Shown in pieces: positions 26,527 through 35,862 of a DNA stretch of 64,000 nucleotides. Each line of letters opens with the position of its first letter. Within the stretch, counting starts at the first letter, position 1. This DNA is from an uncultured Clostridia bacterium. Lineage in GTDB: Bacteria; Bacillota; Clostridia; Christensenellales; Aristaeellaceae. The translations under genes were made by a program, and so were the position numbers. A model generated the notes under the pieces. That model did not search any database and was not told where the DNA came from. It worked only from the letters and a program-made list of their open reading frames with translations. The stretch is from assembly GCA_947166705.1 (NCBI GenBank), contig CAMVFE010000007.1, forward strand, positions 1 through 64,000. The letters run 5' to 3'.

Positions 26527-28380
26527 ATGAAACGAGCGCTGGCATTGCTGACGGCTTTGCTGATGCTGCCCCTGTGCGCCGCCGGCCGGGCGGAGGAGCC
26601 CGCCCGGGAGATCGCGGTGGAAATCCGTAACGGCAGCGACCGGGAAACCGACGGCGAACCCCTGCGGGACGGCAGCGACGAGACCGGGCTTGCCCTGAAG
26701 AAGGACCGGCAGACGGGGTTTTTCCTGGTGCTGCCGGAGGACGGAAGCTGCGCCGCGGTGTACCTGCGGCTGACGGCGGAGCCCGCGAAGGCGGAGCTGC
26801 AGATCCTGAACGAAAAGAAAAAATGGCAGACCGCCGTCGGCGAGGAGCGGCCCGGGGTGCAGATCCTGTTTGACACCCGCGGAATCACCGGGAAGGCCAG
26901 GATGCTGCTGACCTTTCCGGCGGCGGAGGCCTGCACCGTGCTGGAGGCGCGGTGCTTCACCGCCGGCGCCCTGCCGGAATACGTTCACCGCTGGGAAAAG
27001 GGCGGACGGACGGATGTCCTGATGGCGGCGCGGACGCTGGAGGAGATCGACACGCGGACGCTGGGCGCGCTGCTTTCCGCCGGGAGGAAGACGGCCGTGG
27101 CCGCGATGGGCACGGAGGCGGCGCTGCCCGCCGCCTGGGACCGGCTGTGGGACGCGGGATTGCGGACCGCGCCGGTGGTATACGCGCCGGACGGCCGGAG
27201 CGCGGACGCGATGGCCGTGCTGGCCGGATGGTGCCGGAGCATGCAGCCCCTGCTGCTGGCGACGGACGCGGAGCTGGAGGCCGTCGCCCCGGAGGCCGTG
27301 AGGAACGCGGCGGATCCCGCCTGGAACCGCGAGAGCGCGGCGGAGAGCGGCATCTGGGCGGTGCCGGACAGCTGCGGCTTCGACCGGGCGGAGGAGGCAG
27401 CCGGGCATCTGGCGGAGCGGAGCGGCGAGGCGATCCGCGCCTGGTGCGAGGACCGTTTCGCTTCGGCGGAGCACGCGGACCCGGCGGAGATCCCCTACCC
27501 CGCGGACCGGGACGCGGACGGCTACCTGCCCGAGGGGGCGGAGGAGTTCGTCTACGAGGATGAGGAGAAGGGCCTGTGGGCCTACCTGAGCCGGACGCTG
27601 CAGGTGGAGATCGTGCGGTACGCCATGCCGGAGGTTCCCCACCGGTGGTTCGAGGCCAGCGTCATCTTCCGGCCGGAGGCGGAGAGCTTCGGCCAGCACA
27701 CCTACGTGAACGCCGCCTTCCGGGACCAGCAGATCTACCCGGAAACCCTGGCGCAGACCTCGCGGCTGGTTTTCGCGGTGAACGGGGATTACTATCCGAA
27801 CCGCGCGGAGAAGAAGTGGCCGACCGGTGACATCATCCGGCAGCGGCAGGTTCTCCACGAATACGAGGAGCGGCATTCGATGAAATTCCCGAACCTGGAC
27901 ACGCTGGCCGTCCGGGACGACGGCAGCTTCAGCGTGTACGCCGCGGGCGAGATTTCCGCGGCGAAGCTGCTGGCCCAGGGGGACGTGCACGACGCGCTGA
28001 GCTTCGGGCCGTACCTGGTGAGGGACGGGGAGATGCGCATCTACAACGGATACAGCGCGGAGGTGCCGGAGCCCCGCAGCGCCTACGGGATGATCGCGCC
28101 GGGGCACCTGTTCTTCGTCATGGCGGAGGGCAAGATGCCCGGGAAGGGCGAGAAGGGCTTCGACCTCTGGACCCTCGCGGAGCTGATGTACGCGCGGGGC
28201 TGCACCCAGGCGATGAACGTGGACGGCGGCAGCACGGCGGTCATGGTCTTCATGGGGCACCGGCTGAACCGGACCGGCAAGGGGACCGCGCTGGGAAGCC
28301 CGCGGAACCAGCACGAGCTCTTCGGCATCGGCACGAGCGACAGGGTCTACACGGACATGGCGGACGGAAAGAAAAAATAA
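26527..28380 (+). CDS. Larger phosphodiester glycosidase-family protein (617 aa)
   Basis: Signal peptide (about residues 1-22). Residues about 30-160 look like a beta-sandwich carbohydrate-binding module, then a helical middle region of about 200 residues with no recognised family. The C-terminal 270 residues are a second phosphodiester glycosidase domain with VNGDYYPN, SFGPYLVRDGE and the NVDGGSTAVM motif. It lies 37 bases after the first family member and is in the same operon. The two are probably not interchangeable, since the second has an added binding region that may direct it to a different surface polymer (inference). Confidence 0.86.
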   Translation: MKRALALLTALLMLPLCAAGRAEEPAREIAVEIRNGSDRETDGEPLRDGSDETGLALKKDRQTGFFLVLPEDGSCAAVYLRLTAEPAKAELQILNEKKKWQTAVGEERPGVQILFDTRGITGKARMLLTFPAAEACTVLEARCFTAGALPEYVHRWEKGGRTDVLMAARTLEEIDTRTLGALLSAGRKTAVAAMGTEAALPAAWDRLWDAGLRTAPVVYAPDGRSADAMAVLAGWCRSMQPLLLATDAELEAVAPEAVRNAADPAWNRESAAESGIWAVPDSCGFDRAEEAAGHLAERSGEAIRAWCEDRFASAEHADPAEIPYPADRDADGYLPEGAEEFVYEDEEKGLWAYLSRTLQVEIVRYAMPEVPHRWFEASVIFRPEAESFGQHTYVNAAFRDQQIYPETLAQTSRLVFAVNGDYYPNRAEKKWPTGDIIRQRQVLHEYEERHSMKFPNLDTLAVRDDGSFSVYAAGEISAAKLLAQGDVHDALSFGPYLVRDGEMRIYNGYSAEVPEPRSAYGMIAPGHLFFVMAEGKMPGKGEKGFDLWTLAELMYARGCTQAMNVDGGSTAVMVFMGHRLNRTGKGTALGSPRNQHELFGIGTSDRVYTDMADGKKK

Positions 28381-28395
28381 GGAGACGAAAGCTCC

Positions 28396-30732
28396 ATGAA
28401 AAAATGGGCGGCGCTGATACTTCTGCTGGCGGCGGTCTGGGGATCGGCGGCGGCGCTGACAGTTCCGGAGATCCCGGAGGATGCCGCGGAGGCCGCGCTT
28501 GAGTTCAGAAGCCTGAACGCGAAGGAGGCGCAGGAGCTGGCGGAGATCCTCGCCGCGCATCCCGCCCTGCGGGCGTGCGACCTGTCGGCGACGCCCGTCC
28601 GCCTGGACGCGGCCAGGGCGCTGAAGGCCAGATGCCCGGAGATCCGGTTTCATCTGACGCTGGACCTGAACGGCGGCATCCGGCTGGACAGCGGGCTGAC
28701 GCGGCTGGACATGGACGCGGTCCGGGCGGACAACGGGACGACGCTGAGCCGGCGGCTGAAGATGGAGGACCTGCGGACGCTGCTGGATTGCATGCCGGAC
28801 CTGAAGGAGGTCCGCATGACGGAAGCGCGGCACCCGCTGGCGGAGATGGAGGCGCTGGTTTCCGACTATCCGGCGATCGCCTTCGACTGGACGGTCCGGG
28901 TGAACGGCATGGCGTTCCGGAAGGGCGCGACGGCCTACTCCACCCTGAAGGGCCGGCAGGATCCCCGGTACACCGCGGAGGATCTGGCGCCGGTGCTGAA
29001 ATACTGCCCGGACCTGCTGGCGCTGGACGTGGGGCACAACAACGTGAGCGACCTGTCCTTCCTGAAGGCGTGGCCGAAGCTGCGGCGGCTGATCGTCGTC
29101 GACAGCCGGGTTCCGGTCACGGACATCAGCCCGCTGGCGGAGCTGGAGGATCTGGAATACGTGGAGCTGTTCATGCAGCAGATCACGGACCTGAGCCCGC
29201 TGGCCGGGAAGACGCGGCTGCTGGACCTGAACCTCTGCCACAACGACATCACGGACCTGACGCCGCTGTACAGCTGCGTGAACCTGGAGCGGCTGTGGAT
29301 CTCGTCGAACCCGCGCCTGACCCAGGAGGAGATTGACCGCTTCCGGGCGGCGGTGCCCGGCTGCCTGGTGGAATACAAGGACTGGCAGAGCACCGGCTCC
29401 GGATGGCGGACGCATCCGCGGTACACGGTGATGTACGACAGCTTCGTCAGCGGGGTTTACCAGCCCTTCGGGGAAAAGGCCGGGCAGGAGGCGCCCGCCG
29501 CCGGGACGGAAGCGGAGGGCGCGCCGGCCCCGACCTGCACGCCGGAAGTGACCGCGGAACCCACCGCAGAACCCACCCCGGCCCCGACGCTGCTGCCGCC
29601 CGCGCCGGCGGATCCGGAGGCGGGACCCGCCCGGGATATCGGCCGGGAATGCACCTTCAACGGGCACCCCGGGGAGAAGCACTATTTGACGGACGGAAGC
29701 TATACCCGGGACTTCACGACCGGCTTCTGGGAAGGAACCCGGGGGCTGGAGATCCGGGCGCCGGAGGGGGAAACCATCGGGGCGCTGTACATCCAGTGGC
29801 ACTATCAGCCGGGGCCGCTGGATATCCGGGCGCGGAACGCGGAAGGCGCGTGGGTGACGGTCGCGCAGTGCGACAACGATTTTTATGCCCAGTACATCCG
29901 GACGCCGGCGCTGGACGACCTGCTCATCGTCTGCCGGGAGGATCCGATGAAGGCGCTGGTGATCTGCGACATGAAGGTGCTGACCCCCGGCGCGCCGCCG
30001 GAGGACGTGCAGCTCTGGGAAGCGCCCGGGGACAAGGTGGACATGATGCTGCTGGCCGGGCATCCGGACGACGAGATGCTCTGGTTCGGCGGCACGCTGC
30101 CCTACTACGCGGGGGAGCTGGGCAAAAAGGTGCTGGTGGTCTGCGGGGCGATGAACCGCTCCATCCGCCGGCTGGAGCTGCTGGACTGCCTGTGGGCCTG
30201 CGGGGTGCGGACGCACCCGATCCACTGCCAGTTCGTCGACTTTACCACGAAGGATATGGACCGGGTCCTGCAGGAGTGGGGCGGAAAGGAAAAGCTGCTG
30301 GAGCGGTTTACGGAGCTGTACCGCCGATACCGGCCGGACGTGGTGCTTCTGCACGACGTGAACGGGGAATACGGCCACGGCATGCACAAGGCCATGAGCT
30401 GGCTCGGGCGGGAGTGCGCGGAGCTGGCCCCGTACGCCTCCGTGTATCCGGAGCAGGCGGAAAAGTACGGCACCTGGGACGTGCCGAAGATCTATATCCA
30501 TCTCTATCCGGAGAATCAGATCCGTATGGACTGGCACCGGCGGCTGAGCGCCTTCGAGGGGCGGACGGCGATCGAGGCCGCCATGGACGCCATGAGCTGG
30601 CACAGGACCCAGACCCAGCACGGGTGGATGGTGGAGGACGGCGGGGAGATGGACAACGCCCTCTTTGGCCTTTACCGGACGCGGGTCGGCGCGGACGTGA
30701 AGAAGGACGATTTTTTTGAGCATATTCCCTGA
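28396..30732 (+). CDS. Leucine-rich-repeat / PIG-L deacetylase fusion (778 aa)
   Basis: Signal peptide (about residues 1-20). Residues about 100-325 hold leucine-rich repeats (LKEVRMTEA, LLALDVGHNNVSDLSFL, LEYVELFMQQITDLSPL, LLDLNLCHNDITDLTPL). A Thr/Pro/Glu-rich linker (about 380-400) and a beta-sandwich region (about 412-530) precede a PIG-L/LmbE zinc deacetylase with HPDDE at 556-560 and a later H-x-N-G-E-Y-x-H segment. The enzyme family removes acetyl from N-acetylglucosamine groups. Fifteen bases after the second glycosidase, and last gene before the strong terminator at 30738. Together the three proteins suggest surface-glycan remodelling. Confidence 0.88.
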   Translation: MKKWAALILLLAAVWGSAAALTVPEIPEDAAEAALEFRSLNAKEAQELAEILAAHPALRACDLSATPVRLDAARALKARCPEIRFHLTLDLNGGIRLDSGLTRLDMDAVRADNGTTLSRRLKMEDLRTLLDCMPDLKEVRMTEARHPLAEMEALVSDYPAIAFDWTVRVNGMAFRKGATAYSTLKGRQDPRYTAEDLAPVLKYCPDLLALDVGHNNVSDLSFLKAWPKLRRLIVVDSRVPVTDISPLAELEDLEYVELFMQQITDLSPLAGKTRLLDLNLCHNDITDLTPLYSCVNLERLWISSNPRLTQEEIDRFRAAVPGCLVEYKDWQSTGSGWRTHPRYTVMYDSFVSGVYQPFGEKAGQEAPAAGTEAEGAPAPTCTPEVTAEPTAEPTPAPTLLPPAPADPEAGPARDIGRECTFNGHPGEKHYLTDGSYTRDFTTGFWEGTRGLEIRAPEGETIGALYIQWHYQPGPLDIRARNAEGAWVTVAQCDNDFYAQYIRTPALDDLLIVCREDPMKALVICDMKVLTPGAPPEDVQLWEAPGDKVDMMLLAGHPDDEMLWFGGTLPYYAGELGKKVLVVCGAMNRSIRRLELLDCLWACGVRTHPIHCQFVDFTTKDMDRVLQEWGGKEKLLERFTELYRRYRPDVVLLHDVNGEYGHGMHKAMSWLGRECAELAPYASVYPEQAEKYGTWDVPKIYIHLYPENQIRMDWHRRLSAFEGRTAIEAAMDAMSWHRTQTQHGWMVEDGGEMDNALFGLYRTRVGADVKKDDFFEHIP

Positions 30733-30737
30733 CTGGA

Positions 30738-30768
30738 CCGGGGCGCACAGCCGCCCCGGATTTTTTTC
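30738..30768 (+). terminator. Intrinsic terminator of the glycosidase operon
   Basis: Eight-base stem CCGGGGCG/CGCCCCGG (30738-30745, 30752-30759) followed by A and seven T. It starts six bases after the stop codon. Confidence 0.88.
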
Positions 30769-30887
30769 TCTTCCCTTCTTTCGGGAAAAAGAGTACAATC
30801 AGACCCAGAACAGATGAATTACAGCCCAGCGAAAGCGCCGGACGCATGCGCCCGGCGCGGAGCTGTATTCCCGAAAGGAGGGCCGGC

Positions 30888-32818
30888 ATGGAGCGGAAAA
30901 CCATCGCGGTGTTTGTTTCCGCGCTTTACGAGGACATGGTCCGCCAGACCGTGGACGGAATGCTGAAGGCCGCGCGGGACGGGAACGCGAAGGTACTTTT
31001 TTCACGAGCTTTGCGGACAATCACACCAGCAGGGGCTACGAGCGCTACCGGGACTACGACACCGGCGACTACGCCGTGTACCTCCTGCCGGACCTGCGGG
31101 AGTACGACGCGCTGATCTCCATGGACACCTATATGACCGAGACGCTGATCGAGCCGATCGACGAGCTGAAGCGGAAGGCGCCCTGCCCCGTGGTGACGCT
31201 GGGCACCCGCAGGGAGGGGACCTGGAGCATTTTCAACGACCAGAACCGGTCCTTCGGCGAGGTGATCGACCACGCGGCGGAGGTTCACGGATGCCGGGAT
31301 TTCGTCTACGTGTCCGGGCCGACGGAGCGGTCCTTCTGCCGGGAGCGGGCCGCCATCTGGCGGGAGCGGATGCGGGCGCACGGCCTGCCCTGCGGGGAGG
31401 AGCGGATCTTTTACGGCACCCTGCTGCCGGAATGCGGGGAGGACATCGTGGACCGGATGCTGGAACGCCGCCGGGCGGAGGGAAAGCCGGAGCTGCCGCA
31501 GGCCGTCGCCTGCGTGAACGACTATACGGCGATCGGCGTCATTTCCGCGCTGGAGAAGCGGGGATTCCGCGTGCCGGAGGACGTGATCGTGACGGGGTAC
31601 GACGACATTCAGCGCGCCGCGTTCAGCGAGCCCTCCCTGACCACCTCGGCGCAGCCCTTCTTCCGGGTCGGGGAGCTGGGCATGGAAACCGCGCTGAGGC
31701 TCGCCGCCGGGGAGGAGGCGCCCCGGACGACGGCGGTGCCGGGTGACCTGAAGCTGCGCCGGTCCTGCGGGTGCGGCCGGGAAACGGCAGGCCGCGGGGA
31801 CGCGGTCCGGGACCGGTACATCCGGACGGTTTCCAACCTGGAGGCGCTGGCGCTGGCGAACACCAACATGGTACTCGGCGGCGCCATGGACAGCACGGTG
31901 GAGGAGATCTACAACGAGATCGAGGAAGCCTGCCTGCGGAATACGGGCTTCCGGGACGCGGCGCTCTGCCTCGTGGACGGATGGGACCGCCTGAAGCAGA
32001 TCGGGGACCGGAAGGACCTGGAAAACGAAACCTTCAGCGTGGTCTGCGGACGCCTGCGCGGCGAAAGGGTCCGCCGGCAGCGCCTGCCGAAGGGGCAGCT
32101 GCTGCCCCGGGAGATGATGGAGGACGATACGCCGTACTACATTTTCCCGATTCACCACCTGCAGTATTTCCTGGGCTACATGATCGTCAACCCCGACCTG
32201 GCGGCCAGCGAGCAGCTGCACATCAAAAGCTGGCTGGTGTCGGTGAGCGCCATCATGACCGGATGGCTGTCGCGCAACCGCCTGGCGGAGACGGTGAAGG
32301 AGCTCGAGGTGCTGTACCAGACGGATACGCTGACGGGGCTGTACAACCGGCGCGGGTATTACCGGTTCTTCGAAAGCTACTATGAGGAATGCCGCTCGGC
32401 GCGGACGGAGCTTGCCGTGTTTCTGATCGACATGAACCACATGAAGCAGGTGAACGACCGCTACGGCCACGCGGAGGGGGATTTCTGCCTGCGGGCCATC
32501 GCGGACGCGATGAGGGCCAGCGCCGGAGCGGATGAGATCTGCGTCCGGACCGGCGGGGACGAGTTCGTCGTGCTGGCGAAGAACTACGACGCGCGGCGGG
32601 AGCAGGCCTTTATCCGCGGCGTGCGGGAGCGCCTCGGCGAACGGGTGAGGCAGGAGCGGAAAAGCTACCGGGTCACGGTCAGCATCGGCTGCTGCAGGAG
32701 TGTTCCGCCGGAGGAGGACGGCCTTTCCGTCCAGAGCGAAGCGGAGCAGTACCTGCGAGAGGCGGACCGGGCGATGTACCTGGAGAAGCGGGCGGCCGCC
32801 CCGCGGGACGCGGAATGA
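30888..32818 (+). CDS. LacI-type sensor diguanylate cyclase, one-base frameshift
   Basis: Reads from ATG 30888 (AAAGGAGG just upstream) as a LacI-family periplasmic-binding-like sensor without a DNA-binding head, then an alpha-helical linker and a C-terminal GGDEF domain with intact RTGGDEF (about 32546-32566). The frame breaks at the six-T run near 30997-31002. The first 37 codons are in one frame and the rest (FTSFADNHTSRGYERY onward) in the frame one base back. A seventh T would restore it. The RxxD inhibitory site before GGDEF is absent. Predicted product: cyclic-di-GMP made in response to a sugar-like ligand. The break may be a sequencing error, a real mutation or slippage. Confidence 0.82.
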
Positions 32819-32913
32819 CCGGCGCGGGCCGCCGGAAGGGGCTGCGTACGCGGAGAAGCGGAGAAGCGACGGACGCGGGGCCGCGCAAAATACGACATGT
32901 CAGGAGAGAACGG

Positions 32914-35811
32914 ATGAAACGGTTGAAGCTGACCGCGCTGTGGGTTTGCCTGATCCTGCTGGCCGCCGCGCTGCCGGGCGGCCGGGCGGAGCAGGCCGGG
33001 AAGACGGTGCGCGTGGGCTGGTACGATTCGACATTCAACCGGATGGACGCGTCCGGCCGCAGGTCCGGGTATGCCTACGATTACCAGCAGAAGATCGCGG
33101 CCTATTCCGGCTGGCGGTATGAGTACGTCACCGGCAGCTGGCCGGATCTGATGGAGATGCTGGAGGCCGGGGAAATCGACCTGATGAGCGACGTGTCCAG
33201 GGTGGCCGGGCGCGAGGAGCGGATGCTGTTTTCCGACCTGCCCATGGGCACGGAGGAATACTACATTTATATCGCCGCCGACAACCGGGAGATTCAGCCC
33301 GGGGACGCGGCGACGCTGAACGGGAAAACCGTCGGCGTCAACCGCGGCAGCATCCAGAAGGCACTCTTCGAAAAATGGGCGGAGGAGAACGGGGTGACGG
33401 CGGACCTCGTGGAGGTGTCCGGATCGGAAAAGGAATCCCTCGCCATGCTGGAGACCGGGAAGCTGGACGCGTACGTGGAGCTGGACGCTTTTTCCCGGCC
33501 GAAGCGGACCAGGCCGGTGTGCAAGATCGGCTCCTCCGATTTCTATTTCGCGGTCAGCCTGGCGCGGCCCGACCTGCTGAAAGAGCTGAACGACGCCATG
33601 AGCCGGATTCAGGATGAAAACCGGTTTTACAATCAGCAGCTGAACGCGCGGTATGTCAGCGCGGAGGGGACCTACGGCTACCTTTCCCGGGAGGAAAGGG
33701 AGTGGCTCGCGGCACACGGCGCTATCCGCGTCGGATACCAGGACCATTACATGGCCTTCTGCGCCCGGGATGAGGAGACGGGGGAACTGACCGGCGCCCT
33801 GCGGGACTATCTGGAGGCCGCGGAGAGCTGCCTGACCAACGCGTCCCTCAGCTTTGAGCCGGCGGCCTACCAGACCGCCGCGGACGCCCTGGAAGCGCTG
33901 CGGCGGGGCGAAACGGACGTCGTTTTTCCCGCCAACCTGAGCAGCTACGAGGGCGAAAGGGAGGGCGTCCTCCTGACGGCCCCCGTCACGCGGACGGACA
34001 TCTATGCCGTCGTGCGCGAGACGGACCAGGACCTGCTTTCCCGGGAAGGCCGGATCATCGCCGCCGTCAACGAGGGGAACCCGAATTACGAGGCTTTCCT
34101 GAAGGACCATTTTCCGGCCTGGCAGATGCTGTGGTACAGGGACACGGACGCCTGCCTGGAGGCCGTAGCCAGCGGCATGGCGGACTGCGTGCTGATCAGC
34201 TACAACCGCTACAGCAACATCGCCCGCCGGTGCGGCAGCCTGAAGCTGACGGCTGTGCCGGCCGGCGTCGGCCTGGATTACAGCTTCGCGGTCCGGGAGG
34301 GAAACAGGGAGCTGTATTCCATCCTGTCCCGGGCGATCGGGATGATTCCCGCGTCCACGCTGAACGCGGCGATATCAAACTACACGGCGGCGGATTCCCA
34401 GCTGACCTTTGCCGAATACCTGTCGGAGCACCTGACCGCGGTGATCGCCGGGGTCGGCGTGCTGCTGGGCGCCGTGCTGGCGCTGCTGCTGATCACCATG
34501 CGCGCGGAGCGCCGGTCCCGGCGCCTGATCGTCCATACGGAGAAGGATGAGCTGACCGGCCTGTACAACCGGGGGTTCTTCCTCCAGTACGCGGAGCGGA
34601 TGTACCGCGCGCATCCGGAGACGCCGATGGACGCGGTCGTCCTCGATATCGACCAGTTCCATTCCCTGAACGCGATGCAGGGCCGCGAGCTGGGCGACCG
34701 GGTGCTGAGCGCGCTGGGGCGCGGAACCTGCCAGGCTGCCGCGGAACGGGAGGGGATCGCCGGCCGGTTCGAGGCGGACCGGTTCGGCATCTACTGCCGC
34801 GGCGGGGCGGATTACCAGGAGCTGCGCGATGTGCTCCAGAACCGGGTGAACGAGGCGGTGCCGGGGGCGGGAATACGGCTGCGGATGGGCGTCATGCCCT
34901 GGGAGGCCGGGATGGATCCGGAGCAGCTCTTCGACCGGGCGCGCACGGCCTGCAACATGGCCAGGGGCAGCTTCCGGAAACATCTGGTCTACTACGACGG
35001 GGAGGTCAGCCGCCGGGAGCAGCTGGAGCAGCGGCTGCAGAGCGACCTGACCCGGGCCCTGGAGGAATATGAGCTGGAGGTCTATTACCAGCCCGTCTTC
35101 GATATCCGGTGCGATCCGCCGAGGCTGGTCAGCGCGGAGGCGCTGGCCCGGTGGAACCATCCGGAGCTGGGGATGATCTCCCCGGGAACCTTCGTGCCCC
35201 TCTTTGAGCGAAACGGGCGCATTTCCGAAATCGACCGGTACGTCTGGAACCATGCGGCGCGGAAGGTGATGGCCTGGCGCGAGGAGAGCGGGATCACGCT
35301 TCCCGTCTCGGTCAACCTGTCCCGGGTGGATGTGTCCGATCCGGGGCTGGAGGAGACGCTGGACCAGCTGCTGGACGCCTGCGGCCTGACGCCGGCGGAC
35401 CTGAGGCTGGAGATCACCGAAACCGTCTACACGGAGAACGCGGAGCAGCTGATCCGGGTGGTTGCGGAGCTGCGGAAGAAGGGCTTCCTGGTGGAGATGG
35501 ACGATTTCGGGTCCGGCTATTCCTCCCTGAACATGCTGTCCAGGATGCCGGTCGATATCCTGAAGATGGACCAGGCCTTCATCCGGAACATGGGAAGGGA
35601 CAGCAGGGACGAGGGCATGGTTGAGATGATCCTGGGCATCGGAAGGACGATGAATATCCCGGTGATCGCCGAGGGCGTGGAGACGGAGGCGCAGCTGAAG
35701 CGGCTGCGGGAGCTCGGGTGCGCCATGGTGCAGGGCTTCTATTTCTCCGGACCCCTGCATTCCCTGGATTTTGAGGACGAGTTCGGGCCGGAACCGGAGA
35801 CCCGGGAATAG
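32914..35811 (+). CDS. Double solute-binding sensor GGDEF-EAL protein (965 aa)
   Basis: Signal peptide, two consecutive SBP_bac_3 (amino-acid-binding-like) sensor domains (about residues 24-245 and 255-500), one membrane helix (about 512-530), a GGDEF domain and a C-terminal EAL domain. The GGDEF signature is degenerate (EADRF), so it is probably inactive or regulatory. The EAL domain keeps EALARW, NLS, LEITET, MDDFGSGYSS, LKMD and AEGVET, so cyclic-di-GMP phosphodiesterase activity is expected. The start MKRLKLT is chosen for AGGAGAG and the signal peptide. It follows the sensor cyclase by 95 bases. Confidence 0.88.
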   Translation: MKRLKLTALWVCLILLAAALPGGRAEQAGKTVRVGWYDSTFNRMDASGRRSGYAYDYQQKIAAYSGWRYEYVTGSWPDLMEMLEAGEIDLMSDVSRVAGREERMLFSDLPMGTEEYYIYIAADNREIQPGDAATLNGKTVGVNRGSIQKALFEKWAEENGVTADLVEVSGSEKESLAMLETGKLDAYVELDAFSRPKRTRPVCKIGSSDFYFAVSLARPDLLKELNDAMSRIQDENRFYNQQLNARYVSAEGTYGYLSREEREWLAAHGAIRVGYQDHYMAFCARDEETGELTGALRDYLEAAESCLTNASLSFEPAAYQTAADALEALRRGETDVVFPANLSSYEGEREGVLLTAPVTRTDIYAVVRETDQDLLSREGRIIAAVNEGNPNYEAFLKDHFPAWQMLWYRDTDACLEAVASGMADCVLISYNRYSNIARRCGSLKLTAVPAGVGLDYSFAVREGNRELYSILSRAIGMIPASTLNAAISNYTAADSQLTFAEYLSEHLTAVIAGVGVLLGAVLALLLITMRAERRSRRLIVHTEKDELTGLYNRGFFLQYAERMYRAHPETPMDAVVLDIDQFHSLNAMQGRELGDRVLSALGRGTCQAAAEREGIAGRFEADRFGIYCRGGADYQELRDVLQNRVNEAVPGAGIRLRMGVMPWEAGMDPEQLFDRARTACNMARGSFRKHLVYYDGEVSRREQLEQRLQSDLTRALEEYELEVYYQPVFDIRCDPPRLVSAEALARWNHPELGMISPGTFVPLFERNGRISEIDRYVWNHAARKVMAWREESGITLPVSVNLSRVDVSDPGLEETLDQLLDACGLTPADLRLEITETVYTENAEQLIRVVAELRKKGFLVEMDDFGSGYSSLNMLSRMPVDILKMDQAFIRNMGRDSRDEGMVEMILGIGRTMNIPVIAEGVETEAQLKRLRELGCAMVQGFYFSGPLHSLDFEDEFGPEPETRE

Positions 35812-35862
35812 GGAAAGCGGTTTTTGCGCAGGAAAAACCGGCATGGGAAGGTGTGTAGCAGG

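Noticed and set aside
26458-30798. Very long minus-strand open frame (over 1400 codons) opposite the glycosidase operon
   Set aside because: It is Arg/Pro/His/Leu-rich without domains and mirrors three well-supported genes. In GC-rich DNA the opposite strand often stays open.
30926-32470. Minus-strand open frame opposite the sensor cyclase
   Set aside because: Shadow of the GGDEF gene; low-complexity residue content and no start site.
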